36,727 bases of DNA, from positions 1 through 36,727 of the forward strand of contig CAMLGG010000017.1 of the NCBI GenBank assembly GCA_946479475.1. The letters run 5' to 3'. The position numbers and the translations under genes were made by a program. Of this stretch, positions 8,206 through 17,277 are shown one piece after another (within the stretch, counting starts at the first letter, position 1; every line of letters starts with the position of its first letter). The DNA is from an uncultured Ideonella sp. (lineage in GTDB: Bacteria; Pseudomonadota; Gammaproteobacteria; Burkholderiales; Burkholderiaceae). The notes under the pieces are model-generated. The model saw only the letters and a list, made by a program, of their open reading frames with translations, made no database searches and was not told where the DNA came from.

Positions 8206-11200
8206 TCAGAACGAGTAGCGCATCGAGACGGTGTAGCTGCGGCCGGAGGTGAAGTAGTTGTGGCCGAAGGTGCCGATGTGCTGCTGCATCAGCTGCTTGT
8301 ACATCGCGTTCGTGAGGTTCCTGCCTTCGAGCGCGAGGGTCAGGTTGTCGTCGAACCGGTACTGCAGGCCGGCATCGAGCTGCCCGTAGCTGTCGCCCCA
8401 CAGCGGCAGGCCCAGCGGCAGCGTGTGCGTGCCGTAGCCGCTGCTGGCCGGGTTGGTGTCCAGGCCGTTCTGCTGGTTGGGGCCGGTGTTGTCCGAGTTC
8501 AGCGCCACGCCCTGCAGGTACTTCTCGCGCCAGGAGTAGGCCACGCGCGCCGAGACCGGCCCCTTGTCGTACAGCACCGCCAGGTTGAAGGTGTTGCGCG
8601 ACAGGTTGGGCAGCGGCGTGTCGCCGAAGGAGCGGCCGTCGGTGTCGCAACCGTTGATGAACAGGTTCAGGTTGTCGGCACCCGCGCCGGCGGAGCAATA
8701 GGGCGAGTACACCGCGTTGTACCGCTTCATCTTGCTGTCGACGTAGGTGTAGTTGGCCTGCAGGCCCAGGCCCTGCAGCCAGTCGGGCAAGTTGTCGTAG
8801 TAGTGCTGGTAGGCGACCTCCAGGCCGCGGGCGTGGCCCTTGGCGCCGTTGACCGGCGCGGTGACGATGAAGTTGTAGGGCGTGCCGTCGTCTGCCTTGA
8901 CCGTGCGCGTGTAGGTCTGGTCGACGATGATGTCCTTCAGGTCCTTGTTGAAGACCGCGAAGGTCAGCGAGCCGGTCTTGGCGAAGTACCACTCTGCCGT
9001 CAGGTCCTCCTGAGTCGAACGGGTCGGCTTGAGCATCGGGTTGCCGCCGGCGGTGCCGGTGAAGCTCACCGACTTGACGATCGGGTTGTTCGGATCGGAG
9101 TTGTCGATCTCGACGTTCTCTTTCATGTCCAGGTAGCCCTGCATCTTGCTCAGATCGGGCCGCGAGATGGCCTTGGCGGCGGCGAAGCGGAACTGCAGGT
9201 TGTTCGTCGCCTTCAGCCGCAGGTTCAGGCTGGGCAGCACGTCGGTGAACGAGTTCTCGAAGGACTCGGCCGCGGCGTAGCTGGTGAACACCGGAACGGT
9301 GACGCCACCGGCGCCCGAAGGCGCGGAGGCGGCCGTCAGCGTGGTGTAGCCGTTGGCTTGGTCCTTGGTGTGCACCACGCGCACGCCCACGTTGCCGTCC
9401 ACCGGCATCGGCAGTTCGTCGAAGGCGAAGCGCAGCTGGCTGTAGGCTGCCGTCGTCCGCTCGTGCTGGTCGTTGGTGCCCACGGGCCCGCCGATCGCCG
9501 CAGGCGCCCAGGTGTAGGGGTTGGCGTTCGCGCCCTGCCAGCCGCAGTGGTCGTCGCCGCCCCAGGCCCAGCCGGTGCACAGCGCCTTCACGTGGTCGTG
9601 CAGGCTGACGTAGCTGGCCGGGAAGCCGTTGACCACCGAGGCGTCGGGGAAGTACATCCCGGCCACCGAGCCCTGGCCGCCCATGAAGTTCGAGAACGGG
9701 TTGTACTGGGTGGCTTCGGAGTAGTTCTTCACCCAGGCCAGGTCGTTCACGTACCAGTAGCGCTCCCAGGCCTTGGTGACGGCCGCCCAGTTGTAGCTGG
9801 GGTTGGAGTTCTGGGTCAGCGCATCGCGGTCGGCCAGGCGCACGCCGAAGCGGATGTCGGTCAGGTAGGGGTTGTCCTGGAACTGGTAGCGAACGTCGCC
9901 CTTCCAGGCCTTCTGCGTGGCTTCACCCTTGTCCAGGTGCTCCATCGTCGTGGCCCAGTAGTAGTTGTCCCGGTTGTTCAGGAACTGGGTGTCGGACGTG
10001 TCGAAGCTCGCCTTCGGGATGGAGCCGGTGAGGTCGATGGCCTGCTTGGGCATCAGCACGCCGGTGGCGACGTTCGAATCGAGCGCGTGGGTCTTGGAGG
10101 TGACGTACTGGAAGTCCGAGGTCAGCGTCCACGCGGTGGCCGGCTTCCAGCGGAAGTTCCAGGCCCAGTCGTCGGTCTGCGAGGTGCGCGAGGAGTAGCG
10201 GGTGTTGTTCTCGACCTCGATGCCGTCCGAGTTGCTCTTCAGCACGCCCTTGACCAGCCGGTTCTGGTCGTCGTAGACCGGGTCCTCGATGAGGATCGAG
10301 TAGGGATCCACCTCGGCCTTGACCGCCCACTCCCGCATGTCGAACTTGTACTTCGACTGGAAGTAGGTGAGGGACGACTCCATGTTGTCGTTCTTCCACT
10401 GCAGCGCGGCGTAGGCGCCGTCGCGCGTGCGGTCGTACTCCTGGCGGCGCCAGCTCAGGTCGCGCGGGAACCAGTAGCCCGTCGCCGTCGTCACGCCGTC
10501 GGCGGTCGTCGTGGTCGGGTAGAAGGGATCGACGGTGATGGTGTCGGTGCGCGAAGTGCCTTCGGAGTGCGCCACGTCGACCAGGAAACCGAACTTGCCG
10601 AACTCGGTGTCCCAGCTGTTGGCGATCAGGCCCGAGACCTCGGGCTTGTATTTGCCCTGCAGCTCCGAGTAGGTGCCCGACAGCGAGATCGCGCCCTTGA
10701 AGCCCTTGTAGTCGAAGGGCAGGGCGGTGCGCAGGTCCACCAGGCCGGCGATCGCGCCCTCGGTCTGCTCGGCCGAGGGGTTCTTGTAGACGTCCACGCG
10801 CGACATCAGCTCCGGCGGCACGTCCTCGAAGCCCAGGCCGCGGCCGTTGTTGGCGCTGAAGGTCTCGCGGCCGTTGAGCTGGGCGCTCACGTAGGTCAGG
10901 CCGCGGATGATCACGCCCGAGCCTTCGACCGAGTAGTGCACCGGGTCGCCGCGCGCGGCGGTGCGGTCCATGGTCACGCCGACCACGCGCTGCAGCACCT
11001 CGGTGACCGAGCGGTCCGGCAGCTTGCCGATGTCCTCGGCGACGATGGAGTCGACGATCTCGTCGGCCTCCTGCTTGATCTTCTGCGCCGATTGCAGGGC
11101 GGCGCGCTGGCCGGTCACGACCACGGTCTCGACCTGTTCGGCCGGCTTGCCGGCGTCGGTGGCCTGGGCGAGCGCCGCGCCCGCCCACATCATGGCGACC

Positions 11201-11244
11201 TGCGCCGCCGCCAGGGACAGGGTCGTCCTTCTGAATGCCTTCAT
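8206..11244 (-). CDS. TonB-dependent outer-membrane receptor, carbohydrate-uptake type
   Basis: This 1012-residue protein has a Sec signal peptide (residues 1-27, ending GAALAQA), a TonB-box-like segment ETVVVTG at 39-45, then a plug domain opening with a pattern (DSIVAEDIGKLPD, SVTEVLQRVVGV) typical of the Xanthomonas/Caulobacter carbohydrate-uptake receptors. It ends RSYTVSMRYSF with a terminal Phe, as outer-membrane barrels do. A good GAGGAG-type ribosome-binding site precedes ATG 11242-11244. It would carry large oligosaccharides across the outer membrane using TonB-ExbBD energy. The operon suggests manno- or gluco-oligosaccharides as cargo. A 112-base gap separates it from the GH2 gene and shows no clear promoter. 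Confidence 0.93.
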   Translation of the reverse strand: MKAFRRTTLSLAAAQVAMMWAGAALAQATDAGKPAEQVETVVVTGQRAALQSAQKIKQEADEIVDSIVAEDIGKLPDRSVTEVLQRVVGVTMDRTAARGDPVHYSVEGSGVIIRGLTYVSAQLNGRETFSANNGRGLGFEDVPPELMSRVDVYKNPSAEQTEGAIAGLVDLRTALPFDYKGFKGAISLSGTYSELQGKYKPEVSGLIANSWDTEFGKFGFLVDVAHSEGTSRTDTITVDPFYPTTTTADGVTTATGYWFPRDLSWRRQEYDRTRDGAYAALQWKNDNMESSLTYFQSKYKFDMREWAVKAEVDPYSILIEDPVYDDQNRLVKGVLKSNSDGIEVENNTRYSSRTSQTDDWAWNFRWKPATAWTLTSDFQYVTSKTHALDSNVATGVLMPKQAIDLTGSIPKASFDTSDTQFLNNRDNYYWATTMEHLDKGEATQKAWKGDVRYQFQDNPYLTDIRFGVRLADRDALTQNSNPSYNWAAVTKAWERYWYVNDLAWVKNYSEATQYNPFSNFMGGQGSVAGMYFPDASVVNGFPASYVSLHDHVKALCTGWAWGGDDHCGWQGANANPYTWAPAAIGGPVGTNDQHERTTAAYSQLRFAFDELPMPVDGNVGVRVVHTKDQANGYTTLTAASAPSGAGGVTVPVFTSYAAAESFENSFTDVLPSLNLRLKATNNLQFRFAAAKAISRPDLSKMQGYLDMKENVEIDNSDPNNPIVKSVSFTGTAGGNPMLKPTRSTQEDLTAEWYFAKTGSLTFAVFNKDLKDIIVDQTYTRTVKADDGTPYNFIVTAPVNGAKGHARGLEVAYQHYYDNLPDWLQGLGLQANYTYVDSKMKRYNAVYSPYCSAGAGADNLNLFINGCDTDGRSFGDTPLPNLSRNTFNLAVLYDKGPVSARVAYSWREKYLQGVALNSDNTGPNQQNGLDTNPASSGYGTHTLPLGLPLWGDSYGQLDAGLQYRFDDNLTLALEGRNLTNAMYKQLMQQHIGTFGHNYFTSGRSYTVSMRYSF

Positions 11245-11356
11245 CTCGTCTCCTCTCTCTCGGGGGAAATCGACGCCCCTCCATGCGAGGCGCCTTGTGC
11301 TCTTCTGCCTGGTGCTGTTCGCGTGCTGCGTGTTGCTGTTGCTGGGGTCCTCCTGC

Positions 11357-13855
11357 TCAGCGCCCGATGTCGACGACGCGGCCGGCGTGGTCCAGGGCCA
11401 CGACGTGGACGGCCGACAGCGGCGGGCCTTCGACCGCGACGAGCCGCGGCTCGCCGGGGACGAGGTCGATGAAGTTGTCCGCGAAGCGCGCGCCGGCGGC
11501 CTGCAGCCACAGGCCCTTGACCGGCCGGTCGGCCTGGACGACGAGGTCGCCTTCGGTCGCCAGGATCTCGATGCGGGCGCCGCCCAGCCGATGGAACTTG
11601 AAGGGCTCGGACCAGGCGCAATCGCGGGCGAGCTCGGTGCCGTCGGCGCCGTCGAGCGCACGCAGTTCGGCGACCACCGGCTCGCCGTTCGACGCCCATG
11701 CATTCACGGTCTCGTACGTGCCGGATGCCGGCGCCGTCGCCTCGACGCTCGTGTCGAAGAGCTGGCGGCCGTCGAGCGTGAACAGGCGCAGCTGCAGCCG
11801 CAGCGCGCGGGCCTCGGCGGCACTGTTCATCACGGCCAGCCGGATGCCGCCGGCTTCGAGTCGCGCGGCGACTGCCACCGTGCCGAGAGCCCGCCGGATC
11901 GCGTGCCACGCCGGCTTGACCGTGCCCGAAGAATCGATCAACGCCCAGCTGGTGACCGGCCAGCAGTCGTTGAGCTGCCACACCAGCGCACCGCCCACGG
12001 CCCGCGCGCCGGGGCGCTGCCAGCGGCGGCGGAAGTCCTGGTAGGCGAAGCGCATCGCCTCGGCCTGCACGAACTGGGTCGCGTAGACCTGCTCCGCAAG
12101 CGTGGGCCCGACGCGCAGGTTGTCGGCCAGGTAGACGGCCAGGCGGCGATGGCCATCGGGCGCGCTGCCGCCGGCCTTGTTGTGCCACATGGCCGTGCGG
12201 CTCTCGGCAAAGCGCTCTTCCGGCGGCAGCACCGATTCGAGCAGGGCCAGCGAGGGATGCGACTGCATGCCGAACTCGCTGACGAAGCGCGCCTGCACGT
12301 CGCCGTAGCGCTGGTAGGGCAGCATCTGCTGGTGCCAGACCTCCCAGCTGTGGCGATCGCCCACGCTGGCATCCGCGGAGCCGGTGATGCCGGTGGGATT
12401 GGGCGAGTAGGGGCTGCCGGGCCAGTAGGGGCGGTCCGGATCCAGCTCGGCGCAGACCTCGGGCAGCAGCTTCTCGTAGAGCGCGCGGGCGTCGAAGCGG
12501 TCGAGCTGGGCGTTCGGGCCATAGGCGCCTATGGACTCGGCGACCGCATAGTCCTCGTTGTTGCCGCACCAGAGGGCCAGGCAGGCGTGGTGCCGCAGGC
12601 GCCTGACGGCGGCACGCGCCTCGGCCCGGACGCTGGCGCGGAAGGCGTCGTGCGCCGGGTACATGCCGCAGGCGAACATGAAGTCCTGCCAGACCAGCAG
12701 GCCGAGCTCGTCGCAGGCTTCGAAGAAGGCGTCGTCCTCGTAGATGCCGCCGCCCCAGACGCGCAGCATCGTCATGTTGGCCTCGGCCGCCTGCGCGACG
12801 CGCTCGCGGTAGCGCGCCGGCGTGATGCGCTCCAGCAGGCTGTCGTCCGGGATCCAGTTGGCACCGCCGGCGAAGAAGCCCTGGCCGTTGACCTCGAAGT
12901 AGAAGCTGCGGCCGCCTTCGCCCTGCACCGGCTCCTGCACCAGGCGCAGCGTGCGCAGGCCGATGCGGCGGCGGTCCTCGGCGAGGACGCCGGCGTTGCC
13001 GACGACCCGGGTGACGAGCGTGTACAGCGCCTGCTCGCCCATGCCGCGGGGCCACCAGAGGCGGGCCTCGTCGACGGTCAGCGTCGCACCATCCGCCTCT
13101 GCGGCATGGCTCGCATGGGCGGCGCGCCGGCCTTGCGGATCCAGCAGCTCCAGCTCGACGCGCAGGCCGGCGCTCGTGCCGGCGAGGCGGGTCCGCACCT
13201 GCACGCTGGCCTTCTTCGCCGCCGCGTCGACCCGCGTGCGGCATTGCAGCTCGTCGATGCGCACTTCCCAGCTGTGGCGGCGCACCGGCTTCCACGGGCC
13301 GCAGGTCAGCAGCTCCGGGCCCCAGTCCCAGCCGAAGTGGTACTGCGCCTTGCGGGCGTACAGCCGCGCGCTGTCGCCATTCCACAGCTGGCGCCGGCCG
13401 AGCGCGGCCTCCTGCTCTCGGGCGCGCGCCAGCGCCGGGTCGAAGCGCAGCATCAGCTCGTTGCGGCCGGTCTTCAGCCGGTGGCGCACGTCGACGCGTT
13501 GCGGCACGAACATGTTGTCCGAGTCCAGCAGCGGCAGGCCGTTCAGCCACACGCTGCAGTAGGTGTCCAGGCCTTCGAACACCAGGTCCTCGTGGGTCGC
13601 GAGCTCGTCGACCTCGAAGTGCATCCGCCACGCCCAGGCCCGCTCGCCGACCCAGCGCACGGCGGTCTCGTGGGTGCCGAAGAAGGGGTCGGGGATGCGG
13701 CCGGCGGCGAGCAGCGCGCCGTGCGCGCTGCCCGGCACGGTGGCCGGCAGCCAGGCGGCTTCGGGCAGGGCGATCAGCGTCGCGTGGTCCGCGCCGGCCG
13801 GGGCCTCGGCCAGCTGCCAGCCGTGGTGGAGGTCCGTGAGGGTGTCGAGGGTCAT
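11357..13855 (-). CDS. GH2 beta-mannosidase
   Basis: This 832-residue enzyme has the GH2 order: N-terminal jelly roll (about 1-200), immunoglobulin-like domain (200-310), catalytic barrel (about 310-610) and C-terminal beta domains. The motifs are those of the mannosidase branch: FHFGWDWGP-like YHFGWDWGP at 172-180, GANWIPDD at 331-338, LRVWGGGIYE at 364-373, acid/base Glu434 in WCGNNED, and nucleophile Glu527 in SEFGMQS. No signal peptide is present, so it is cytoplasmic and would release mannose from the non-reducing ends of imported mannobiose and longer oligomers. ATG 13853-13855 lies 20 bases after the ATPase stop and lacks a strong Shine-Dalgarno sequence. Confidence 0.93.
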   Translation of the reverse strand: MTLDTLTDLHHGWQLAEAPAGADHATLIALPEAAWLPATVPGSAHGALLAAGRIPDPFFGTHETAVRWVGERAWAWRMHFEVDELATHEDLVFEGLDTYCSVWLNGLPLLDSDNMFVPQRVDVRHRLKTGRNELMLRFDPALARAREQEAALGRRQLWNGDSARLYARKAQYHFGWDWGPELLTCGPWKPVRRHSWEVRIDELQCRTRVDAAAKKASVQVRTRLAGTSAGLRVELELLDPQGRRAAHASHAAEADGATLTVDEARLWWPRGMGEQALYTLVTRVVGNAGVLAEDRRRIGLRTLRLVQEPVQGEGGRSFYFEVNGQGFFAGGANWIPDDSLLERITPARYRERVAQAAEANMTMLRVWGGGIYEDDAFFEACDELGLLVWQDFMFACGMYPAHDAFRASVRAEARAAVRRLRHHACLALWCGNNEDYAVAESIGAYGPNAQLDRFDARALYEKLLPEVCAELDPDRPYWPGSPYSPNPTGITGSADASVGDRHSWEVWHQQMLPYQRYGDVQARFVSEFGMQSHPSLALLESVLPPEERFAESRTAMWHNKAGGSAPDGHRRLAVYLADNLRVGPTLAEQVYATQFVQAEAMRFAYQDFRRRWQRPGARAVGGALVWQLNDCWPVTSWALIDSSGTVKPAWHAIRRALGTVAVAARLEAGGIRLAVMNSAAEARALRLQLRLFTLDGRQLFDTSVEATAPASGTYETVNAWASNGEPVVAELRALDGADGTELARDCAWSEPFKFHRLGGARIEILATEGDLVVQADRPVKGLWLQAAGARFADNFIDLVPGEPRLVAVEGPPLSAVHVVALDHAGRVVDIGR

Positions 13856-13875
13856 GGAATGGAGGGGGATGGAAG

Positions 13876-14949
13876 TCAGTTCAGGCGCGTTCCGGCCTCG
13901 TCGGCGCGGAACAGGTGCGTGCGGTCCGCGGGCCAGGCCAGGCCGACGGCCTCGCCGGCGCGGGGCTTCGGGCCGTCGGCGGGCAGGCGCGCGACCAACC
14001 GCTCCTCGCCGGCCAGCAGCAGGTGGACGATCTGCTCGTTGCCCAGGTGCTCGACCAGGTCGACGCGGGCGGCCAGGCCCTGCCCGACGGGCCCCAGCGA
14101 AAGGTGCTCGGGCCGGATGCCCAGCACCAGCTCGGCCGGCATGGCGTCGTCGTTCAGCGGCACTTCGAGCGTCGTGTCGGCCAGGGCGACGGTGCGAGGG
14201 CCGGCCGCGCGGGCCCGCACGAAGTTCATCGCGGGGTTGCCGATGAAGCCGGCGACGAAGCGGTTGGCCGGCTTCTCGTACAGCGCCAGCGGCTCGCCGC
14301 ACTGCTCGATGCGGCCGTGGTTGAACACGGCGATGCGCTGGCCGAGCGTCATCGCCTCGACCTGGTCGTGGGTGACGTAGACCATGGTCGTGCCGAGCTC
14401 GCGGTGCAGGCGCGCGAGCTCGGTGCGCATCTGCACCCGCAGCGACGCATCGAGGTTGGAAAGCGGCTCGTCGAAGAGAAACACCTCGGGCTGCCGCACG
14501 ATGGCGCGGCCGATCGCGACCCGCTGGCGCTGCCCGCCGGAGAGCGCGCGCGGCTTGCGGTCGAGCAGCGCCTCGAGCTGCAGGATGCGCGAGACGCGCG
14601 CCACCGCCTCCTCGATGCGCGGGCGGGGCGTGCGGGCGAGCTTGAGCGCGAAGCCCAGGTTCTCGCGCACCGTCATGTGTGGGTAGAGCGCGTAGCTCTG
14701 GAACACCATTGCGACGCCGCGCTGGGCGGCCGGCACGTCGTTGACGACGCGGCCGCCGATGCTGAGCGTGCCGCCGCTGATCTCCTCCAGGCCGGCGATG
14801 ACGCGCAGGGTGGTCGACTTGCCGCAGCCCGAAGGGCCGACGAAGACCATGAACTCGCCGTCGCGCACGCCGAGGTCGATGCCGTGCAACACCTTCACGC
14901 CGCCGGCGCCGTAGGTCTTCTCGATGTTCTGGAGCGCCAGGTCGGCCAC
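13876..14949 (-). CDS. Sugar ABC transporter ATP-binding protein (MalK/UgpC/MsmK-like)
   Basis: This 357-residue ATPase has Walker A GPSGCGKST at 38-46, Q-loop VFQSYALYP, signature LSGGQ at 136-140, Walker B and catalytic Glu (FLFDE, Glu161), H-loop in YVTHDQ, and a C-terminal OB-fold regulatory domain beginning near residue 240 with GIRPEHL. This is the subunit type for CUT1 di- and oligosaccharide importers. It starts with GTG (14947-14949). It lies divergent from, not within, the operon that encodes its likely partners, the binding protein and two permeases (15122-18179). ATPases of this type can serve several transporters. Confidence 0.93.
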   Translation of the reverse strand: MADLALQNIEKTYGAGGVKVLHGIDLGVRDGEFMVFVGPSGCGKSTTLRVIAGLEEISGGTLSIGGRVVNDVPAAQRGVAMVFQSYALYPHMTVRENLGFALKLARTPRPRIEEAVARVSRILQLEALLDRKPRALSGGQRQRVAIGRAIVRQPEVFLFDEPLSNLDASLRVQMRTELARLHRELGTTMVYVTHDQVEAMTLGQRIAVFNHGRIEQCGEPLALYEKPANRFVAGFIGNPAMNFVRARAAGPRTVALADTTLEVPLNDDAMPAELVLGIRPEHLSLGPVGQGLAARVDLVEHLGNEQIVHLLLAGEERLVARLPADGPKPRAGEAVGLAWPADRTHLFRADEAGTRLN

Positions 14950-14974
14950 TTGGAGGTCCCGCTCCGGAACACCG

Positions 14975-15020
14975 GAGAACTAAACAGTTTCGTTGTTGCG
15001 TAGTTTGTTTTTGCGTTCAA
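14975..15020 (-). promoter_or_regulatory. Possible promoter and degenerate LacI operator of the minus-strand operon
   Basis: Reading the minus strand, TTGAAC (15015-15020) and AACAAC (14992-14997) are spaced by 17 bases, and the sequence GTTTAGTTCTC follows at 14985-14975. Its first seven bases match the GTTTAGTAAAC core, and its centre lies 12 bases after the -10-like box, against 13 at the two better sites. The -10 box is weak (3 of 6), so this is tentative. Confidence 0.35.
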
Positions 15021-15068
15021 CTCTCGTCACTCAGGGATAACTCTAGTCGGATACAGCCAGCGGAACGC

Positions 15069-15096
15069 TTGCCCAGCGCGGATTGCCGTCCATAAT
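15069..15096 (+). promoter_or_regulatory. Predicted sigma-70 promoter of the transport/utilisation operon
   Basis: TTGCCC (15069-15074) and CATAAT (15091-15096, 5 of 6 matches) are separated by 16 bases. Transcription would start around 15103, inside the adjoining palindrome, giving a leader of about 20 bases. Confidence 0.55.
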
Positions 15097-15121
15097 CTTG
15101 AAAGTTTAGTAAACAATCAAG
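15097..15121. promoter_or_regulatory. Predicted LacI-family operator touching the start codon of the binding-protein gene
   Basis: The core GTTTAGTAAAC (15104-15114) is extended by outer arms CTTGA (15097-15101) and TCAAG (15117-15121), separated from the core by AA on each side, making a 25-base near-perfect palindrome. It directly follows the -10 box and ends at the base before ATG 15122. A bound repressor would block initiation of the eight-gene operon. The mirrored flanks suggest this is the strongest site of the set. Confidence 0.72.
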
Positions 15122-16372
15122 ATGCTGCGCGGCGTGTTCCGGAACCTTCTCGCCAGCCTGGCGATCGCCCTGGCGGCCTTGTCGGCCGTGCAGCCAGCGC
15201 GGGCGACCGAGGCCCGCCGCCTCGTTGTCTGGATGGTGGGCGACGACAAGACGCCTCGCCTGATCGAGTCGGCGGTGCGGGTGTTCCGTGCCGAGCATCC
15301 CGGCGTGGAGGTGGAGGTGCGCGACGTGCCCTGGGCCGACGCGATGACCAAGTACTCCGCGGCCCTGGCCAGCCGCCGCGGGCCGGACCTGATCACCGGC
15401 AGCACCACCTACGCCATCGACCTGGGCAGCAAGGGCGCCTTGGTGGACCTGCGCCAGAGAGCGCCGGACCTGGTGCGCCTGCTCGAGCAGTACGCCAACC
15501 CCGGCGCGCTGCGTGCGGTGCGCAGGCCCGACGGGACCCTCTACGCGGCGCCGTTCGACATGCACGTGCAGCTGCAGTTCTACCGGACGGACCTGCTGCC
15601 CAGGCCGCCCGCCACCTGGAGCGAGTTCGTCTCGGCCATCGAGTCCCTGCGCGCCAAGGGCACGCGCGGCTTCGCGCAGCAGTGGGGCAACACCAGCTGG
15701 GTCGGCTACTACCCCTACCTGCTCCAGGCCGGCGGCGCCATCTACGACGCCCACTGCAGCCGCTCCCTCGTCGACAGCCCGCAGGCCGTCCGCGCCCTGG
15801 AGTTCTACGCCTCGCTCTACCGGCGCCTGCAGGCCCCGACCGACTCCTGGCCCGATGCGGATGGCGGCCTGGAGAGCGGCTCCTACCCGCTGATCCAGTC
15901 CGGCACCTGGCAGCTCTCGCAGCTGGACGTGATGCACAAGTCGCTCGTCGGCAGATGGGCCGCCGCGCCGCTGCCGGCCGGTGAGTCCGGCCGGCGCACG
16001 GCCCTGCTCGGCGGCACGGCGATGGGCGTGACGACCTTCTCGCCGAACATCGCCCTCGCGCTGGATTTCATGCGCACCGTCTACCGGCCGGACGTGGCGC
16101 GGCAGATGGTGGAGGCGGCGCCGGCCCTGGGCCTCATGTGGCTGCCGGCGGGCCGGCAGGACCAGGTCGCCGCCATGCCCCTGCCGCCCGACCGCAAGCA
16201 GGCCATGCTGGCCCAGCTGCAGGACGCCGAGGGCCCGCCCAACTGCCCCGGCTGGATGCGGCTGGACTACGCGCTGACCCGCGCCGTGCAACGTGTCGTG
16301 CTGTCGGGTGCCGATCCCCAGGCCGAGCTGTCCCACGCCGCGGCCCTGCTCAACCGGGCCCTGAAACGATGA
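15122..16372 (+). CDS. Sugar ABC transporter substrate-binding protein
   Basis: This 416-residue family-1 solute-binding protein has a Sec signal peptide (residues 1-29, ending PARATEA), then the usual opening strand RLVVWMVGDD and the alternating two-lobe fold with segments such as GRWAAAPLPAG and the GGTAMGV motif typical of oligosaccharide-binding members. It would capture oligosaccharides in the periplasm for the two permeases that follow. The ATG immediately follows the operator palindrome, and only a weak Shine-Dalgarno sequence is possible in the roughly 20-base leader. Its stop overlaps the next start (ATGA). It is first in the long plus-strand operon. Confidence 0.92.
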   Translation: MLRGVFRNLLASLAIALAALSAVQPARATEARRLVVWMVGDDKTPRLIESAVRVFRAEHPGVEVEVRDVPWADAMTKYSAALASRRGPDLITGSTTYAIDLGSKGALVDLRQRAPDLVRLLEQYANPGALRAVRRPDGTLYAAPFDMHVQLQFYRTDLLPRPPATWSEFVSAIESLRAKGTRGFAQQWGNTSWVGYYPYLLQAGGAIYDAHCSRSLVDSPQAVRALEFYASLYRRLQAPTDSWPDADGGLESGSYPLIQSGTWQLSQLDVMHKSLVGRWAAAPLPAGESGRRTALLGGTAMGVTTFSPNIALALDFMRTVYRPDVARQMVEAAPALGLMWLPAGRQDQVAAMPLPPDRKQAMLAQLQDAEGPPNCPGWMRLDYALTRAVQRVVLSGADPQAELSHAAALLNRALKR

Positions 16373-17277
16373 CCCCTGCCTCGCTGCGACGCACCTGGTC
16401 CCGCCACGGGGCCGACGTGCTCCTCGTCGCGCCCTTCTTCGCGCTGTTCGCGCTGTTCGTCGCCTGGCCGGTGCTGCGCTCGGCCTGGCTGAGCTTCACC
16501 GAGTACCACGCCACCGCCGCGCCGGTGTGGGTGGGCACGCGCAACTACGCCGACCTCTTCGGCGACGAGCGCTTCTGGCAGGCGCTGCGCAACACCTTCA
16601 CCTACATGGCCTCGGTGTCGGTGATCGCCGTCGTGCTGGGCCTGGTGCTGGCGCTGGCCTTCGGCAGCCAGTCGCGCCTGCACCAACTGGTGCGCCTGGC
16701 GTTCCTGATGCCCTCGGTGGCCGGCGGCGTGGGCGCGATCTCGGCGTGGAAGTGGATGGCCAACTCCGAGTCCTACGGCCTGTTCAACAGCGTGCGGGCC
16801 TGGTTCGGGCTGGAGCCGGCTCGCTTCCTCGGCGATCCGGTCTGGAGCATGGTGATCCTGGTGATGATCGGCGTGTGGTCGGTGGTCGGCTACAACATGG
16901 TGCTGTTCGTGGCCGGCATGCGCGCCATCCCGAGCCAACTCTACGAGGCGGCCACGCTCGACGGCGCCACGCGCTGGCAGCGCCTGTGGCACGTCACGCT
17001 GCCGATGCTGCGGCCGACGCTGCTGTACGTGCTCGTCACCGGGATGATCGCGTCGTTCCAGGTCTTCTACGAGCCCTACCTGATGTTCGGCACGGTGGAC
17101 AACATCGGCGGCCCGCTGGACTCGGCGCTGATGCTGGTGACCTACCTGTTCGACTACGGCTTCCGCCAGCTGGACCTCGGCATCGCCTCTGCCGCGGCCT
17201 GGGTGCTCACCACCCTCCTGTTCGGGCTCACCTGGCTCAACATGCGCATCGGCGGCGCCTCGGAGACGCGCGCATGA
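16369..17277 (+). CDS. Sugar ABC transporter permease, MalF-type
   Basis: This 302-residue inner-membrane protein has about six transmembrane segments (the first around LLVAPFFALFALFVAWPVL) and the cytoplasmic EAA loop YEAATLDGATRWQRLWHVTLPML in pattern, with the conserved Gly, which docks the ATPase. It pairs with the permease that follows, and its start overlaps the stop of the binding protein gene (ATGA). With the ATPase at 13876-14949 they make a complete CUT1 importer. Confidence 0.93.
   Translation: MTPASLRRTWSRHGADVLLVAPFFALFALFVAWPVLRSAWLSFTEYHATAAPVWVGTRNYADLFGDERFWQALRNTFTYMASVSVIAVVLGLVLALAFGSQSRLHQLVRLAFLMPSVAGGVGAISAWKWMANSESYGLFNSVRAWFGLEPARFLGDPVWSMVILVMIGVWSVVGYNMVLFVAGMRAIPSQLYEAATLDGATRWQRLWHVTLPMLRPTLLYVLVTGMIASFQVFYEPYLMFGTVDNIGGPLDSALMLVTYLFDYGFRQLDLGIASAAAWVLTTLLFGLTWLNMRIGGASETRA

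Noticed and set aside
8156..9580. Extension of the GH10 frame upstream of 8155
   Set aside because: The extension overlaps the receptor gene in another frame and is low complexity; ATG 8153-8155 gives a proper Tat-like leader.
8260..11472. A 1070-codon plus-strand frame opposite the TonB receptor
   Set aside because: Its translation is Val/Gly/Arg/His-rich without domains, while the minus strand codes a full receptor with signal peptide and C-terminal Phe.
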